Positions 1-8,512 of a stretch of DNA of 64,000 bases are shown here, piece after piece (the first letter of the stretch is position 1; each line of letters starts with the position of its first letter). Source of the DNA: Bacillota bacterium. GTDB taxonomy: Bacteria > Bacillota_I > Bacilli_A > RFN20 > CAG-826. Location: assembly GCA_023393065.1 (NCBI GenBank), contig JAEWMX010000015.1:1-64000 (forward strand), read 5' to 3'. Below the pieces are notes generated by a model, which was not told the origin of the DNA, ran no database searches, and saw nothing but the letters and a program-made list of their open reading frames with translations. The translations under genes were made by a program, and so were the position numbers.

Positions 1-306
1 AATCTAACCGTTCATCACCCAACCATTGATATTGAGAATTTAAATATCGAATTTTGCAGCGAGGTTCCCTATCATAAAAATCATTGTCCTGAAGGCTCAC
101 ATGTATTTTACATGATGGGCGGAAAGAACAGTGCGTTTGAATTCACTTTCGTCGCTGAACCCAATGAAGGATATGAGGTTAAACAGTGGCTTTTCAACAA
201 CGATATTGTGGTCGACAATACGACGAATTCATTTTTGGCAAAAGTATCGAGAAGCACCTCATATCAAGGATTTATTGCTGTCGAATTTGAGCCGATCGTC
301 GAGTGA
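1..306 (+). CDS. C-terminal end of a surface protein with InlB-like repeat (partial)
   Basis: The frame is open from base 1 to a TGA stop, giving about 101 residues of a protein that begins outside the window. The last 60 residues read like one divergent InlB B-repeat or bacterial 'new' repeat: a GYEVKQWLFNNDIVVDN segment followed by a short strand ending in VEFEP. Such repeats make up the extracellular stalks of secreted or wall-bound proteins in Gram-positive bacteria. No sorting signal or membrane anchor follows. The repeat assignment is by eye; the whole protein's role is unknown. Confidence 0.5.
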   Translation, partial: NLTVHHPTIDIENLNIEFCSEVPYHKNHCPEGSHVFYMMGGKNSAFEFTFVAEPNEGYEVKQWLFNNDIVVDNTTNSFLAKVSRSTSYQGFIAVEFEPIVE

Positions 307-331
307 ATTTATTAACGGGGGAATTGAATAT

Positions 332-478
332 ATGAACAAAATATCGATAATAAAAGTGAGTAATATTTGTTTTTTGCTTTTTCTTTCGACTAGCCTTGTG
401 ACATTTTTGCACAATAGCGAATCTAAACCTGAAAACGATGATGTTTATCATTCTGCTCATACTGCCTTTGAGCATTGA
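332..478 (+). CDS. Small possibly secreted peptide
   Basis: A 48-residue reading frame starts 25 bases after the preceding gene, behind a GGGGG-type ribosome binding site (about 317-321). Residues 12-26 are hydrophobic (CFLLFLSTSLVTFLH) and could be a signal or membrane segment. The rest is short and polar, rich in Glu, Asp and His. There is no lipobox. It may be a remnant of a larger secreted protein or a genuine small membrane peptide; I recognise no family. Confidence 0.35.
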   Translation: MNKISIIKVSNICFLLFLSTSLVTFLHNSESKPENDDVYHSAHTAFEH

Positions 479-705
479 GACGACTCAGAATTATCATAGT
501 GACAAAAATCAGTATTCAGTTTAATCATTTTTCGCGCATAAAAAATAATTTATTTATGGTATAAAAATACATCCAAAATACAGTCGCATACGGAAAGTAG
601 TGGAAATAAGCAGTGATACACCATTCACGATAAGTGGCAATACATCGCACAAATTGCCATTTCGCGTATCATTGCGGAATATCGCGGAACATTTGAAATT
701 TAGAC
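479..705 (+). other. Non-coding stretch with one hairpin
   Basis: No convincing gene. There is an inverted repeat, TGGCAAT at 635-641 against ATTGCCA at 653-659, with an 11-base loop. It has no T-tract, so it is not an ordinary terminator. It sits just outside the left end of the IS element. Confidence 0.4.
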
Positions 706-2226
706 TGCCAGGGGGCACCACTTCAAATTGAATTAGCTTCCGAATCTTGGAGAAAGGTATAATGAGAATACCCTACCAAGAAGGGAGCTATTTTTTATGC
801 GATTGACAATGAAGGATAAGCTGAAGATATGCGAAGATCATATTAAAAAGGGAATCTCCTTATCTCACCTTTCCGAAAAATATGGGAATTATGAACTCAG
901 TAACATCAAGTACGCGGTCAATTTATATAAGAAATACGGCCGTGAACCATTTCTGGATAGGCAAAGGCGCATCTATAAACGCGATACTAAGCTCCTGGCT
1001 ATTTCACAAGCCCTGGCGGGTCAATCCTTAAGGAGCGTCGGCCTCGAATTTGCTTTGATTGATCCGGGTCTTGTCCACGATTGGGTCAAGAAGTACAAAA
1101 AGGAAGGCGAAGCGGCGATTCAAGACACGCATCCCCGAGCGAATTACCTTTTAAAAGAAGAGCGCTTCAAAGCCGTCGTCGACCGAAAGATCCAAGATGA
1201 GAACGAACGGCTTCGAGCGGAGATTGCCTTCTTAAAAAAATCGCAGTCCTTAGCCCGAAAGCTAGAAGGGGCGACCGTCGTCGAAAAGACGCGCATCGTC
1301 AGCGAGCTAAGGACAAGCTTTAAATTCCAAATCCTTCTAGGTATTGCCAAGATGGCTCCCTCGGTTTATTACTACAACCTTAAGGCGATGAAAAACAAGA
1401 AGAACAAATACGATTCAGCGGAGCAAGAAATCGAACGTTTATTTATAAAAGTTCATAAAAGGCGATGCGGATATCATCAAATCTATTATCACTTAAAAAG
1501 AGGCGGATGGACGATCGGCAAGAACAAAGTCCTGGAAATTATGAAGCGGAAAGGCTTTGCCAAAGTCCCTAAAAACAAGTGGAGGCAGTACAACTCTTAC
1601 GAGGGCAATTTAGGTCTGCGGATTCCGAATGTAATGAATCGGGACTTCTCGACGGATAAGCCCTATCAAAAAGCGGGTACCGATGTCACGGAATTCCCCC
1701 TCTCGGAAACCTCGGTGTATCTCTCACCGGTTATTGATTTTCACTCTCGAGAGGTGCTCTCCTATGTAGTGGGCACGGATGCGAAAGTGAGCCGCATTAC
1801 CAATATGATCGATCGGCTGAAAAAGCATCACGGAAGCAATATCGTCGGCATGATGATTCAGTCAGATCAGGGCATTCAATATCAAAACTCAAGATATATT
1901 CAAAGACTTAAAAAATATCGCATCATTCAGTCGATGAATCGCAGGGGCAATTGCCTCGACAACTCTCCAACAGAAAACTTCTTTGGCCGTCTTAAACAAG
2001 AAATCTGGGATGGGCAAAAAAGCAAATACGACAGTGCGGAGAGCCTGATTGAAACAATCCATGAATACGTGAACTACTACAATGAAAAGAGAATCGTCAT
2101 GAAGACAAAATGACACCCAAAGAGTGTAGAATGAAATATTTATCCAGCATATAATAAGATGTGGGTTGAGTTATATTTCTCTCCAACAAAACGAAGCTAG
2201 CTCAATGAAATTACCCCCGTTTATTG
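706..2226 (+). mobile_element. IS3-family insertion sequence (boundaries approximate)
   Basis: A single transposase gene lies between imperfect terminal inverted repeats. At the left, ATTGAATTAGCTTC (727-740) is preceded by a GGGGG run and TGCC at 706. At the right, the reverse complement of 2193-2206 reads ATTGAGCTAGCTTC, also preceded by a GGGGG run and ending near 2226. A second shared block, TTGGAGA, lies just inside each repeat. No clean target duplication is visible, so the exact ends are uncertain. A possible -10 box TATAAT is at 758-763. Confidence 0.6.
797..2113 (+). CDS. IS3-family (IS150-like) transposase, C-terminal tail out of frame
   Basis: A 438-residue DDE transposase. Helix-turn-helix segments occupy roughly the first 120 residues, followed by an HTH_21-like region and an rve integrase core. 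The catalytic acidic residues are visible in TDVTEF, SDQGIQY and NSPTENFFGRLKQE. Unlike most IS3 elements, the OrfA-like and OrfB-like parts are already one frame. The frame stops early after NYYNEKRIVMKTK; the family's usual tail (M/L-S/T-P-x-E-Y/C-R) is found immediately in the -1 frame as MTPKECRMKYLSSI, ending at 2154. This is either a one-base indel or a slippage on the AAAA before TGA. The start at 797 has an AGAAGGGA site in front of it. Confidence 0.85.
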   Translation: MRLTMKDKLKICEDHIKKGISLSHLSEKYGNYELSNIKYAVNLYKKYGREPFLDRQRRIYKRDTKLLAISQALAGQSLRSVGLEFALIDPGLVHDWVKKYKKEGEAAIQDTHPRANYLLKEERFKAVVDRKIQDENERLRAEIAFLKKSQSLARKLEGATVVEKTRIVSELRTSFKFQILLGIAKMAPSVYYYNLKAMKNKKNKYDSAEQEIERLFIKVHKRRCGYHQIYYHLKRGGWTIGKNKVLEIMKRKGFAKVPKNKWRQYNSYEGNLGLRIPNVMNRDFSTDKPYQKAGTDVTEFPLSETSVYLSPVIDFHSREVLSYVVGTDAKVSRITNMIDRLKKHHGSNIVGMMIQSDQGIQYQNSRYIQRLKKYRIIQSMNRRGNCLDNSPTENFFGRLKQEIWDGQKSKYDSAESLIETIHEYVNYYNEKRIVMKTK

Positions 2227-2478
2227 GACAAAAATTCGGTTACAATGAATAGGGGTTTTTAATTCAATTTTTCATAACTTAATAGTTATTTAGTCGTTGT
2301 GTCTTGATATGTATAAGATTGGCACTTTCTAATTAAGAATATAATTTTTATTAGAAGGTAGTATATCCAGTAGATATTTGTTTATAATTGTTGTGTTGTG
2401 TTTTTTTATGGAGGACATCGGATCCGATGAAGTAAAAAATGCGCAACCAAATTTCATATGATAGGAAGGAATTCGAGT
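2155..2478 (+). other. Intergenic: IS right end and putative promoter
   Basis: Contains the IS right inverted repeat (to about 2226), then AT-rich DNA with a TATAAT at 2383-2388 that could serve the following gene. No -35 box is convincing. A 17-codon micro-frame (2410-2463) is too short to support. Confidence 0.35.
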
Positions 2479-2952
2479 ATGAAAACGCTAATTTTACTTT
2501 CGGCTTCACCCGCATCGGGAAAAACTAGGTGGTGTACAAATTACATAACCGAGCATCCCGATGCTGTTTATTTAAATAGCGATGAAATTAGAATTGAAAT
2601 CACCGGGGACTATAATGATTTTTCTAAGCAACATGTCGTGTGGGAAACATTCGCCAAAAGGATCGAACAATATAACGAACTCGAAGGAGATTTCACCTTA
2701 ATTCTAGATGCTTTAAATGACTTAAATGTCCTAAGACAAAAGTATGTCAAAATGTGCGACAAGTTTGACAAGAAGATTTTAGTCGTCATCAAGAAGCCTT
2801 TAGAAGAGACGCTTCAAAACAATGCCAATAGGAATCCGGAAGTGCGAATTCCGGAAAATATTATGATTAATTTATATAATAAATTTGAAATGCCTGATGA
2901 AGAAACATTAGCGTTATTTGATGAATATTTCTATATAGATCACAAGTTCTAG
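2479..2952 (+). CDS. P-loop AAA/polynucleotide-kinase-like ATPase
   Basis: Starting at the ATG at 2479, well placed behind AGGAAGGA (2463-2470), the product has 157 residues. The N-terminus is a beta strand followed by a P-loop, LLSASPASGKTRW. Next come YLNSDEIR, the strand-Asp-Glu pattern of AAA_33 / zeta-toxin / polynucleotide-kinase-like enzymes, and LILDALN, a plausible Walker B. These proteins phosphorylate small molecules, nucleic-acid ends or cell-wall sugars; substrate cannot be told here. No antitoxin-like gene precedes it. It lies between an IS element and a pseudogene, so it may be a passenger of the accessory region. Confidence 0.6.
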   Translation: MKTLILLSASPASGKTRWCTNYITEHPDAVYLNSDEIRIEITGDYNDFSKQHVVWETFAKRIEQYNELEGDFTLILDALNDLNVLRQKYVKMCDKFDKKILVVIKKPLEETLQNNANRNPEVRIPENIMINLYNKFEMPDEETLALFDEYFYIDHKF

Positions 2953-3057
2953 AGTCATCTATACTAGGAATAATCAAAAATTAAGTGTTCGAAACTGTCA
3001 ATACAATCCCAGAATCATTTATAAATTCAGTACCTTTGCACAAATGAAGAATATTAA

Positions 3058-3729
3058 GTCGATGAAGAAGAAGTAAGGCTCCCTCATATCAAAAACGAAG
3101 AAGCGGTGGAACTATATCAATCGATCGACAAAGGCGAAAGTACAGATGTATACAGCGAATTTTCTGACGGCTTTGACGAGATTAACACCTATGCGTTTTC
3201 ATTAATCAGAAACTATGAAGTTCTCGATGGTTACTTCGATGAATACAACGTCGCCTATCTTCGCTTTGCCAAGATAGAGCTGTCGGCGCTGCTCATCAAC
3301 TTTACGATTTCCTTCATCTTGCTCATCGTAGGGCCTCAGGTGTTCACTCGTGATCATATTAAATTTGGTAACTTAATCACCAAGACGAGAAGAATAAGCT
3401 CGATGGGGAATAATCCATCGGCATTATCTTTAGTGGGTAAGAACGTCCTTACCTTGCTAAGAGGAGTTCTTCCCTTCTTAATCATTGGCGCCATCGCTTT
3501 TGATTTCTCCGTTTTTACGATTCCGTTATTTTCCATTGGGCCTCTTGTGGTGAACGTCATAGGCACATTGGCAATTGCCTTGATAGTCGAGACGGTCAAT
3601 GCCGTGTTCTTAATTTTATGAAAAGACCATCGCTCGCTTGAAGAGTATGCAACACGCATAGAACTCGTGACCAAGGAAATGGACTTCGAAAAGAAGGAAA
3701 AAGACAAAGAAATCGATAGCAAATGGTAA
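3058..3729 (+). pseudogene. RDD-like membrane protein, truncated and interrupted by TGA
   Basis: A frame without a start codon at its left end (stop at 3055-3057, then VDEEEVRLPHIKNEEAVELYQS) continues through three or four hydrophobic segments to an in-frame TGA at 3619-3621. It resumes in the same frame as KDHRSLEEYATRIELVTKE to TAA at 3727. The hydrophobic layout and the ...K-D-x-R-S-L... ending after the last membrane segment resemble RDD-family proteins. The TGA may be a mutated TGG. TGA is a true stop elsewhere in this window, so I read this as a dead gene with a lost N-terminus. A shorter frame from GTG 3106 to 3621 could still be translated. Confidence 0.55.
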
Positions 3730-4233
3730 ATTGAGACCGGTAATTAGCAAGCGTATAAAACACTAATATGAATTAATATTTGTTAATGAAGTTTGAAGAA
3801 TTATATCAATGATTGAATATTTCGCTTTTTTCACTTTTTTGCTGTTTATGAGCGTTTTTATTTTTTTGAGCCGCTTTTTGTGACTTGAAAACATGATTGA
3901 TTGACGAGCTCATTACTTAATACTGAGGCTTCGTTCACGAAAGGCACCAAGATAAGATTGCGCCGTTTTCATCGATAAATTGAGGCAATTCATAAATGAC
4001 TATATGGTTTTACTAAGAATTTTTGTTATACTTTATTAAAGCATGGAAAATTATCAAAAGATAATTGTTTCTTCGTTGGAGAAATTGAATTTGTCGAAAA
4101 AGGAACTTGCTACATTGCATAGAGCTGCTTTTTCATCAATCAACAGGTCAGAAAGCGGCAATCACCTTCCTTAATATATAGAAAGAAGAAAACTAAAGAA
4201 ACTTGCGAAGAAAGCGGGGGGAAAGAAATAAAA
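3730..4233 (+). other. Intergenic region upstream of the restriction-modification genes
   Basis: About 500 bases of AT-rich DNA. A possible promoter lies at TGGTTT (4005-4010), a 16-base spacer, and TATACT (4027-4032), pointing at the RM genes. A 43-codon frame at 4043-4174 follows it but has no ribosome binding site. A strong GGGGGG site sits before the methyltransferase start. No RNA gene is visible. Confidence 0.35.
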
Positions 4234-6006
4234 ATGGCAAAAAACAAAATCATTGATTTTATCTCTGAGACAGAAGTTGAAGGCAAACCTGAGGAAATAG
4301 AGGCTGTGCAGCCCTATTTGCACATCCTTGTAGAAGATTATGGCTACCCAAAATCAAGAATACTCTCTCATCCTCAATTCCGTGTAAAAGTACGCCCTTC
4401 CGATGAGAGAAAAGAATATCCTGTCGATATTGCGGTTTTCAATTCTGATAATAAGAACGACGACACTGTATTCATGATTGTAGAGTGTAAAAGAAAAAAC
4501 AGGAATGATGGCCTGTCTGAATTGAAAGATTATTTGCGCTTTTCTAAGGCATCTATAGGTGTATGGTTCAATGGTGAAGAAAAACAATATATAAGGAAAT
4601 ATGAGAAGGATGGCACTATTGAATTTGTTGAGATACCAAACATCCCACGTTACGGTCAAAGAATAGAAGACATAGGCCTATTTAAACGAAGGGATTTAAA
4701 ACAAGCGCATAATTTAAAACAAACATTTAGGGCAATTCGTAATTTTTTGGCTGCAAATACTGTTGGTGCGACAAGAGATGAAGTTTTGGCACAACAACTA
4801 ATCAATCTGATATTCTGCAAAATTTACGATGAACGGTTTAAACAGCCAGACGAGATATGCGATTTTAGAGCAGGAATTGATGAATATCCTTCTGCTGTAA
4901 AGCTCAGGATTTTAGAGCTGTTTGAGAAAGTGAAAAGGAAATATAAAGAAGTACTTGAAAAAAACGATACCATTTCGTTAGACGATAAATCTATTGTTTA
5001 CGTTGTTGGCGAACTTCAAAATTATGCCTTGACTGAAACTCAGCGCGATTCCATAGCCGATGCGTTTGAAACCTTTATTGGGCATGCGCTAAAAGGAGCT
5101 CAAGGCCAGTTTTTTACTCCCAGGAACGTTATTCGCATGATGGTTTCAATATTGAATCCTTCGGATGAAGACTTAATTATTGACCCAACGTGTGGTTCAG
5201 GAGGTTTCCTAGTTGAGGCACTGAAATACATATGGAAAGGGTTGGAAGAGGATGCAAAAAAATACCATTGGAACGAAGAAAATTTGCGCGAAGAGAAACT
5301 TGAAGTTGCGCTTAATAAAATAAGAGGCATTGACAAGGACTATTTCCTTGCAAAAGTAGCAAAAGCTTATATGGCAATTCTTGGAGACGGTAAATCAGGT
5401 ATTTTCTGTGAAGATAGTCTAGAAATGCCGTCTAATTGGGGCGAGAAAACTCGCATCAAAATAGATGAAAATAAATTTACTGTCCTTTTAACCAATCCAC
5501 CTTTTGGAAGTAAAATTCCAGTTACGGGGAGAGAAAAAATAAGCCAATATGATCTTGGGTTCAAATGGAAGTGTGCGAATGGAGTTTGGTCAAGAGAGAA
5601 TATTCTTAAAGAAAAAGAAGCTCCTCAGGTCTTATTTATTGAGCGAGATATCAACTTATTAGTTAATCGTGGAAAAATGGCCATTGTTTTGCCGGACGGC
5701 TTTTTTGGAAATCATAACTATGGATATATAAGAAATTGGCTATTTTCGAAAGGACGAATACTTGCAATTATAGATTTGCCTGTTGAAACATTCCAGCCAA
5801 ACACTGCCACAAAAACTTCTGTATTGGTTTTTCAAAAATTAGTGCCAGAAGAAATACCAGAAGACTATGAAATATTCATGGCAATTGCTGAGACTTGTGG
5901 ACACGACAGGCGGGGAAACATGATTGAAAGCGATGATATAGAAAAAATTGCAGAAAAATACCACGAATGGGAAAAAGGGCAAGATATTATTGGAGTTGAT
6001 GATTAG
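4234..6006 (+). CDS. Fused nuclease-domain / N6-adenine DNA methyltransferase (type I/IIG RM subunit)
   Basis: The 590-residue protein has two parts. Residues 1-130 form an HsdR-N-like PD-(D/E)xK nuclease fold with Asp65 in PVDIAVF and Glu84-x-Lys86 in IVECKRK. Residues about 150-590 are an HsdM-type adenine methyltransferase: GQFFTP at 291-296, SAM motif I DPTCGSGGF at 318-325 and catalytic NPPF at 421-424. The next gene is the specificity subunit, and no helicase-type HsdR gene is present. This recalls BcgI-like type IIG/IIB systems, in which cleavage and methylation share one subunit and a second gives specificity. Alternatively it could be an HsdM whose nuclease-like domain only assists. 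Cytoplasmic, protecting against foreign DNA. Confidence 0.85.
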   Translation: MAKNKIIDFISETEVEGKPEEIEAVQPYLHILVEDYGYPKSRILSHPQFRVKVRPSDERKEYPVDIAVFNSDNKNDDTVFMIVECKRKNRNDGLSELKDYLRFSKASIGVWFNGEEKQYIRKYEKDGTIEFVEIPNIPRYGQRIEDIGLFKRRDLKQAHNLKQTFRAIRNFLAANTVGATRDEVLAQQLINLIFCKIYDERFKQPDEICDFRAGIDEYPSAVKLRILELFEKVKRKYKEVLEKNDTISLDDKSIVYVVGELQNYALTETQRDSIADAFETFIGHALKGAQGQFFTPRNVIRMMVSILNPSDEDLIIDPTCGSGGFLVEALKYIWKGLEEDAKKYHWNEENLREEKLEVALNKIRGIDKDYFLAKVAKAYMAILGDGKSGIFCEDSLEMPSNWGEKTRIKIDENKFTVLLTNPPFGSKIPVTGREKISQYDLGFKWKCANGVWSRENILKEKEAPQVLFIERDINLLVNRGKMAIVLPDGFFGNHNYGYIRNWLFSKGRILAIIDLPVETFQPNTATKTSVLVFQKLVPEEIPEDYEIFMAIAETCGHDRRGNMIESDDIEKIAEKYHEWEKGQDIIGVDD

Positions 6007-7393
6007 AATGCGTGCGTTCACGGTGCGAATATCAAATTTAAAAATGAGAGACAGGCTTGTTCCTAGTTTCTATTTTGAAATGTCATCAAACAAGAGTGGC
6101 TATATTTCTAAACCTATTAATGATTTTGCATTTGTTTCGGACGGACAACACGCCCATAATCCACGCAATAATGTCGGAGGTATCCGATATCTTTATGGGC
6201 GCAACATTAAAGAACAATCAATAAATTATGACCCAATATCCGATGACTCGTACATAGACGAAAATGTTTTCGATTCTGATAATCGCTGTCACGTTAAAAA
6301 TGGTGATTTACTAATAGCTATTCTCGGCACAGTTGGGAAAAGTGTAGTTTATAATCTAGAAAAGAACGGTGTTTTAGGGATTCCAAGGCATATCGCAAGA
6401 ATTACACTCAGAAAAAACACTGATGATATTAATCTTTATTTTCTATCATGTTATTTTCGGAATAGAAGGACACGAAAGGAAGTGGAAGCATCAGCAACAG
6501 GAAATATACAAAAACTTTTAAGCTTAAAAACGATTAGAGCCACAAAGGTACCATTACCAGACAAACCCTTACTTTCAACCATTACTTCGAATGAAATTGA
6601 AGCTTTGAATTTGCAATATGAGTTTGATATGCTTCTTGAGAAGGCAAAAAAACTATTTTATGAATCAATTCCATTCAATGTCAAAGCCGTACCAGATGAG
6701 AGCTTTTTCTCTATCAAATCCACTGATGTCAAAAAAAATGATATGAACTTGGCACTAAGCAAATATCGAAAGCTTTATGTCAACACAATTGCCGAGATAA
6801 TGAAAGTTGATCATTTTGTTCTTTCAGACGAGTTCTCAATTGCTACCGGAGTTGAGGTTGGAAGCAAAGAATACATTCCATACGTGGAATCTTCTTCCTC
6901 GTCAATTCCATTTATCAGAACTTCAGATATTGTGAATTACTATCCAGATTTTTACACAGACTTTTTTGTCAAATCAAAGCCCTCAAAATATTCACTGTTA
7001 CCAAGGGATGTCGCTTTTACTAAAGATGGAAAAATTGGCTGCTGTGCATATATTGGTGACAACACTGGTTTCATTTTTTCATCAGGTTTTTCGATTTTTC
7101 GAAAAATCAAAGGGAAGAATCAATTCATTACACCTGAGTACTTATTTATTGCGTTATCCATTTTAGAGATAGGAACATTCCAAGGCTTGAAAGGAACGGT
7201 TGTTGCTAGCACAATTCCTCATCTACGAAAGCAGAATATACAGAAATTTGTTATTCCATTAATTAATAAAGAAAAAATAAATAAAATAACAACAATTGTT
7301 CAGCTTGCCTTCTCAAAAAGAGAGAGGAAGAACGAATTACTAAAGATTGATGACTGTTTAATGAATAATTTCTTAGAAAAAATCAGAGATTAA
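5999..7393 (+). CDS. hsdS: Restriction-modification specificity subunit (HsdS-like)
   Basis: Starting at the ATG at 5999, which overlaps the methyltransferase stop by 8 bases, the product has 464 residues. An ATG at 6008 is an alternative. Two target-recognition halves are visible. Each begins with a region containing GDLLIAILGTVGKS or DVAFTKDGKIGCCAYIGD and ends in a helical dimerisation stretch (LQYEFDMLLEKAKKLFYES and IVQLAFSKRERKNELLK). This is the classic HsdS architecture that reads a split DNA site. The translational overlap means the two subunits are made together. Both target domains look intact. Confidence 0.8.
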   Translation: MIRMRAFTVRISNLKMRDRLVPSFYFEMSSNKSGYISKPINDFAFVSDGQHAHNPRNNVGGIRYLYGRNIKEQSINYDPISDDSYIDENVFDSDNRCHVKNGDLLIAILGTVGKSVVYNLEKNGVLGIPRHIARITLRKNTDDINLYFLSCYFRNRRTRKEVEASATGNIQKLLSLKTIRATKVPLPDKPLLSTITSNEIEALNLQYEFDMLLEKAKKLFYESIPFNVKAVPDESFFSIKSTDVKKNDMNLALSKYRKLYVNTIAEIMKVDHFVLSDEFSIATGVEVGSKEYIPYVESSSSSIPFIRTSDIVNYYPDFYTDFFVKSKPSKYSLLPRDVAFTKDGKIGCCAYIGDNTGFIFSSGFSIFRKIKGKNQFITPEYLFIALSILEIGTFQGLKGTVVASTIPHLRKQNIQKFVIPLINKEKINKITTIVQLAFSKRERKNELLKIDDCLMNNFLEKIRD

Positions 7394-7682
7394 TAAGCTT
7401 CCTTTGGCAGAAATTCGTTTATTTCTTATGGAAAAATCTTACTCAGTGAGTAATTGAATATTTTGCATACTTCTTGGCACTTTTTAGATTTTCCTTCATT
7501 TTTTATTAGTATGATTCTTTTTATCTCTAATGGCCGAGTAAGAGGAAACAAGCAATTGTAAAAACTAACAGTGAGTCGTTTTCCCCAAGCTGGAGGACAA
7601 ACTTTTCGTTGATTTGCATCGGAAAAAAGGTACTAATCAGAATTAATACTTTACCCGAGAACGACGTAAGAAGTAGAGGATA
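7394..7682 (+). other. Intergenic region after hsdS with a 15-bp palindrome
   Basis: Contains the perfect palindrome TTACTCAGTGAGTAA (7439-7453), 45 bases after the hsdS stop. It could be a weak terminator or a protein-binding site. The remainder is AT-rich without a gene. Confidence 0.35.
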
Positions 7683-7966
7683 GTGAACTATCTAAGAACC
7701 AACTTGGTGTATGACTTCATGCTGCATGCTTATCTAGAAGTCGAGCCGAGTTGCGAAGAAGCCTACAAGAACATGAAAAAGCAAGACTTCATGACGATTT
7801 AAGCATGTGGCTTATGTTCACTAGAATCAACGCTTATGATGGCAAGTTGAAGGAAATCGAACATTGCTGTGTGAAGGCGAGAGGGGGCTTTCCAAAGGAA
7901 TATAAAGAATACCTCAAGACTGATTGTGTCAAAGACTCTATTCTTGAAATGATATATTCTATATAA
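7683..7966 (+). pseudogene. Frameshifted fragment of an unknown protein
   Basis: A frame from GTG 7683, behind TAGAGGATA, reads NYLRTNLVYDFMLHAYLEVEPSCEEAYKNMKKQDFMTI and stops at 7802. The protein-like reading continues in another frame that overlaps it: DDLSMWLMFTRINAYDGKLKEIEHCCVKARGGFPKEYKEYL, ending at 7966. Both halves look like real, helical, charged protein, so one frameshift near 7790-7800 is likely. The family is unrecognised. It lies among other wrecked genes between the RM genes and the large minus-strand gene. Confidence 0.4.
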
Positions 7967-8070
7967 AGAAAAAAGCCTCTCAATGAAGCTTAAAGAAACC
8001 GTTGTCAAACAAACCAAAATCGGCACTTTTCCTTTTTTTCACCTTATATTTTAACTGGGAGGCACTTTTC

Positions 8071-8283
8071 ATGAACAAGTACAATGAGAATGATTACGCG
8101 AACGCCCTAGAATGCATGAAGAAGAATAAATATTCAAAGGAAACAAAGAATCTATTTTTTTATGCTCCTGTGTGCTACCGAGAGGATATGTATTCGGATT
8201 TTGAAGAGAATCCAGAATTCGGCGAAGAAGAATTCAGGGCTAAGTATAAAAAAGTAGTATATTGTGCTAATTTCAAAAGATAA
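8071..8283 (+). CDS. Small hypothetical protein
   Basis: A 70-residue protein from the ATG at 8071, behind a good site GGGAGG (8058-8063). An upstream in-frame start at 8002 lacks such a site. The sequence is polar and rich in Tyr, Asn, Lys and Glu, with segments NENDYANALECMKKNKYSKETKNLF and FEENPEFGEEEFRAKYKK. There is no membrane segment or recognised motif, and no neighbouring partner is obvious. Confidence 0.4.
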   Translation: MNKYNENDYANALECMKKNKYSKETKNLFFYAPVCYREDMYSDFEENPEFGEEEFRAKYKKVVYCANFKR

Positions 8284-8352
8284 GCATTCAATATGAAGCG
8301 CGTTTTCTTTTTAATGCGATTGCAAAGAAATGGTTGCAACTGTAATAATTAA

Positions 8353-8493
8353 CCGTTACCAATTGACGAGAAAACCAATAGGCGTGTAACCCTGATAGAC
8401 AAAAAATATACTAGATTAAGCGACTGTTTTGATGAGCTGGAATCGCAAAAAGTAATCAACCGATATTGCATTGCGAGAATTGACTCATATTAA
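8353..8493 (+). pseudogene. C-terminal remnant of an unknown gene
   Basis: An open stretch without a start codon reads LPIDEKTNRRVTLIDKKYTR followed by LSDCFDELESQKVINRYCIA and ends with TAA at 8491-8493. It looks like protein in composition but is cut off at the left by a stop at 8350. It is probably the tail of a gene removed by rearrangement, facing the end of the large minus-strand gene. Confidence 0.3.
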
Positions 8494-8512
8494 AGCAGGA
8501 ACAAATTGCATT

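Noticed and set aside
2410..2463. 17-codon frame before the P-loop ATPase gene
   Set aside because: Too short, and it overlaps the region just before the ATPase ribosome binding site; no sign of conservation can be seen.
3619..3621. TGA read as Trp (genetic code 4)
   Set aside because: TGA stops overlap the next start codon in at least four intact operons here, so it is a normal stop.
4043..4174. 43-codon frame upstream of the methyltransferase
   Set aside because: It begins about 10 bases after a -10-like box, with no ribosome binding site and no recognisable family; kept only as a note in the intergenic entry.
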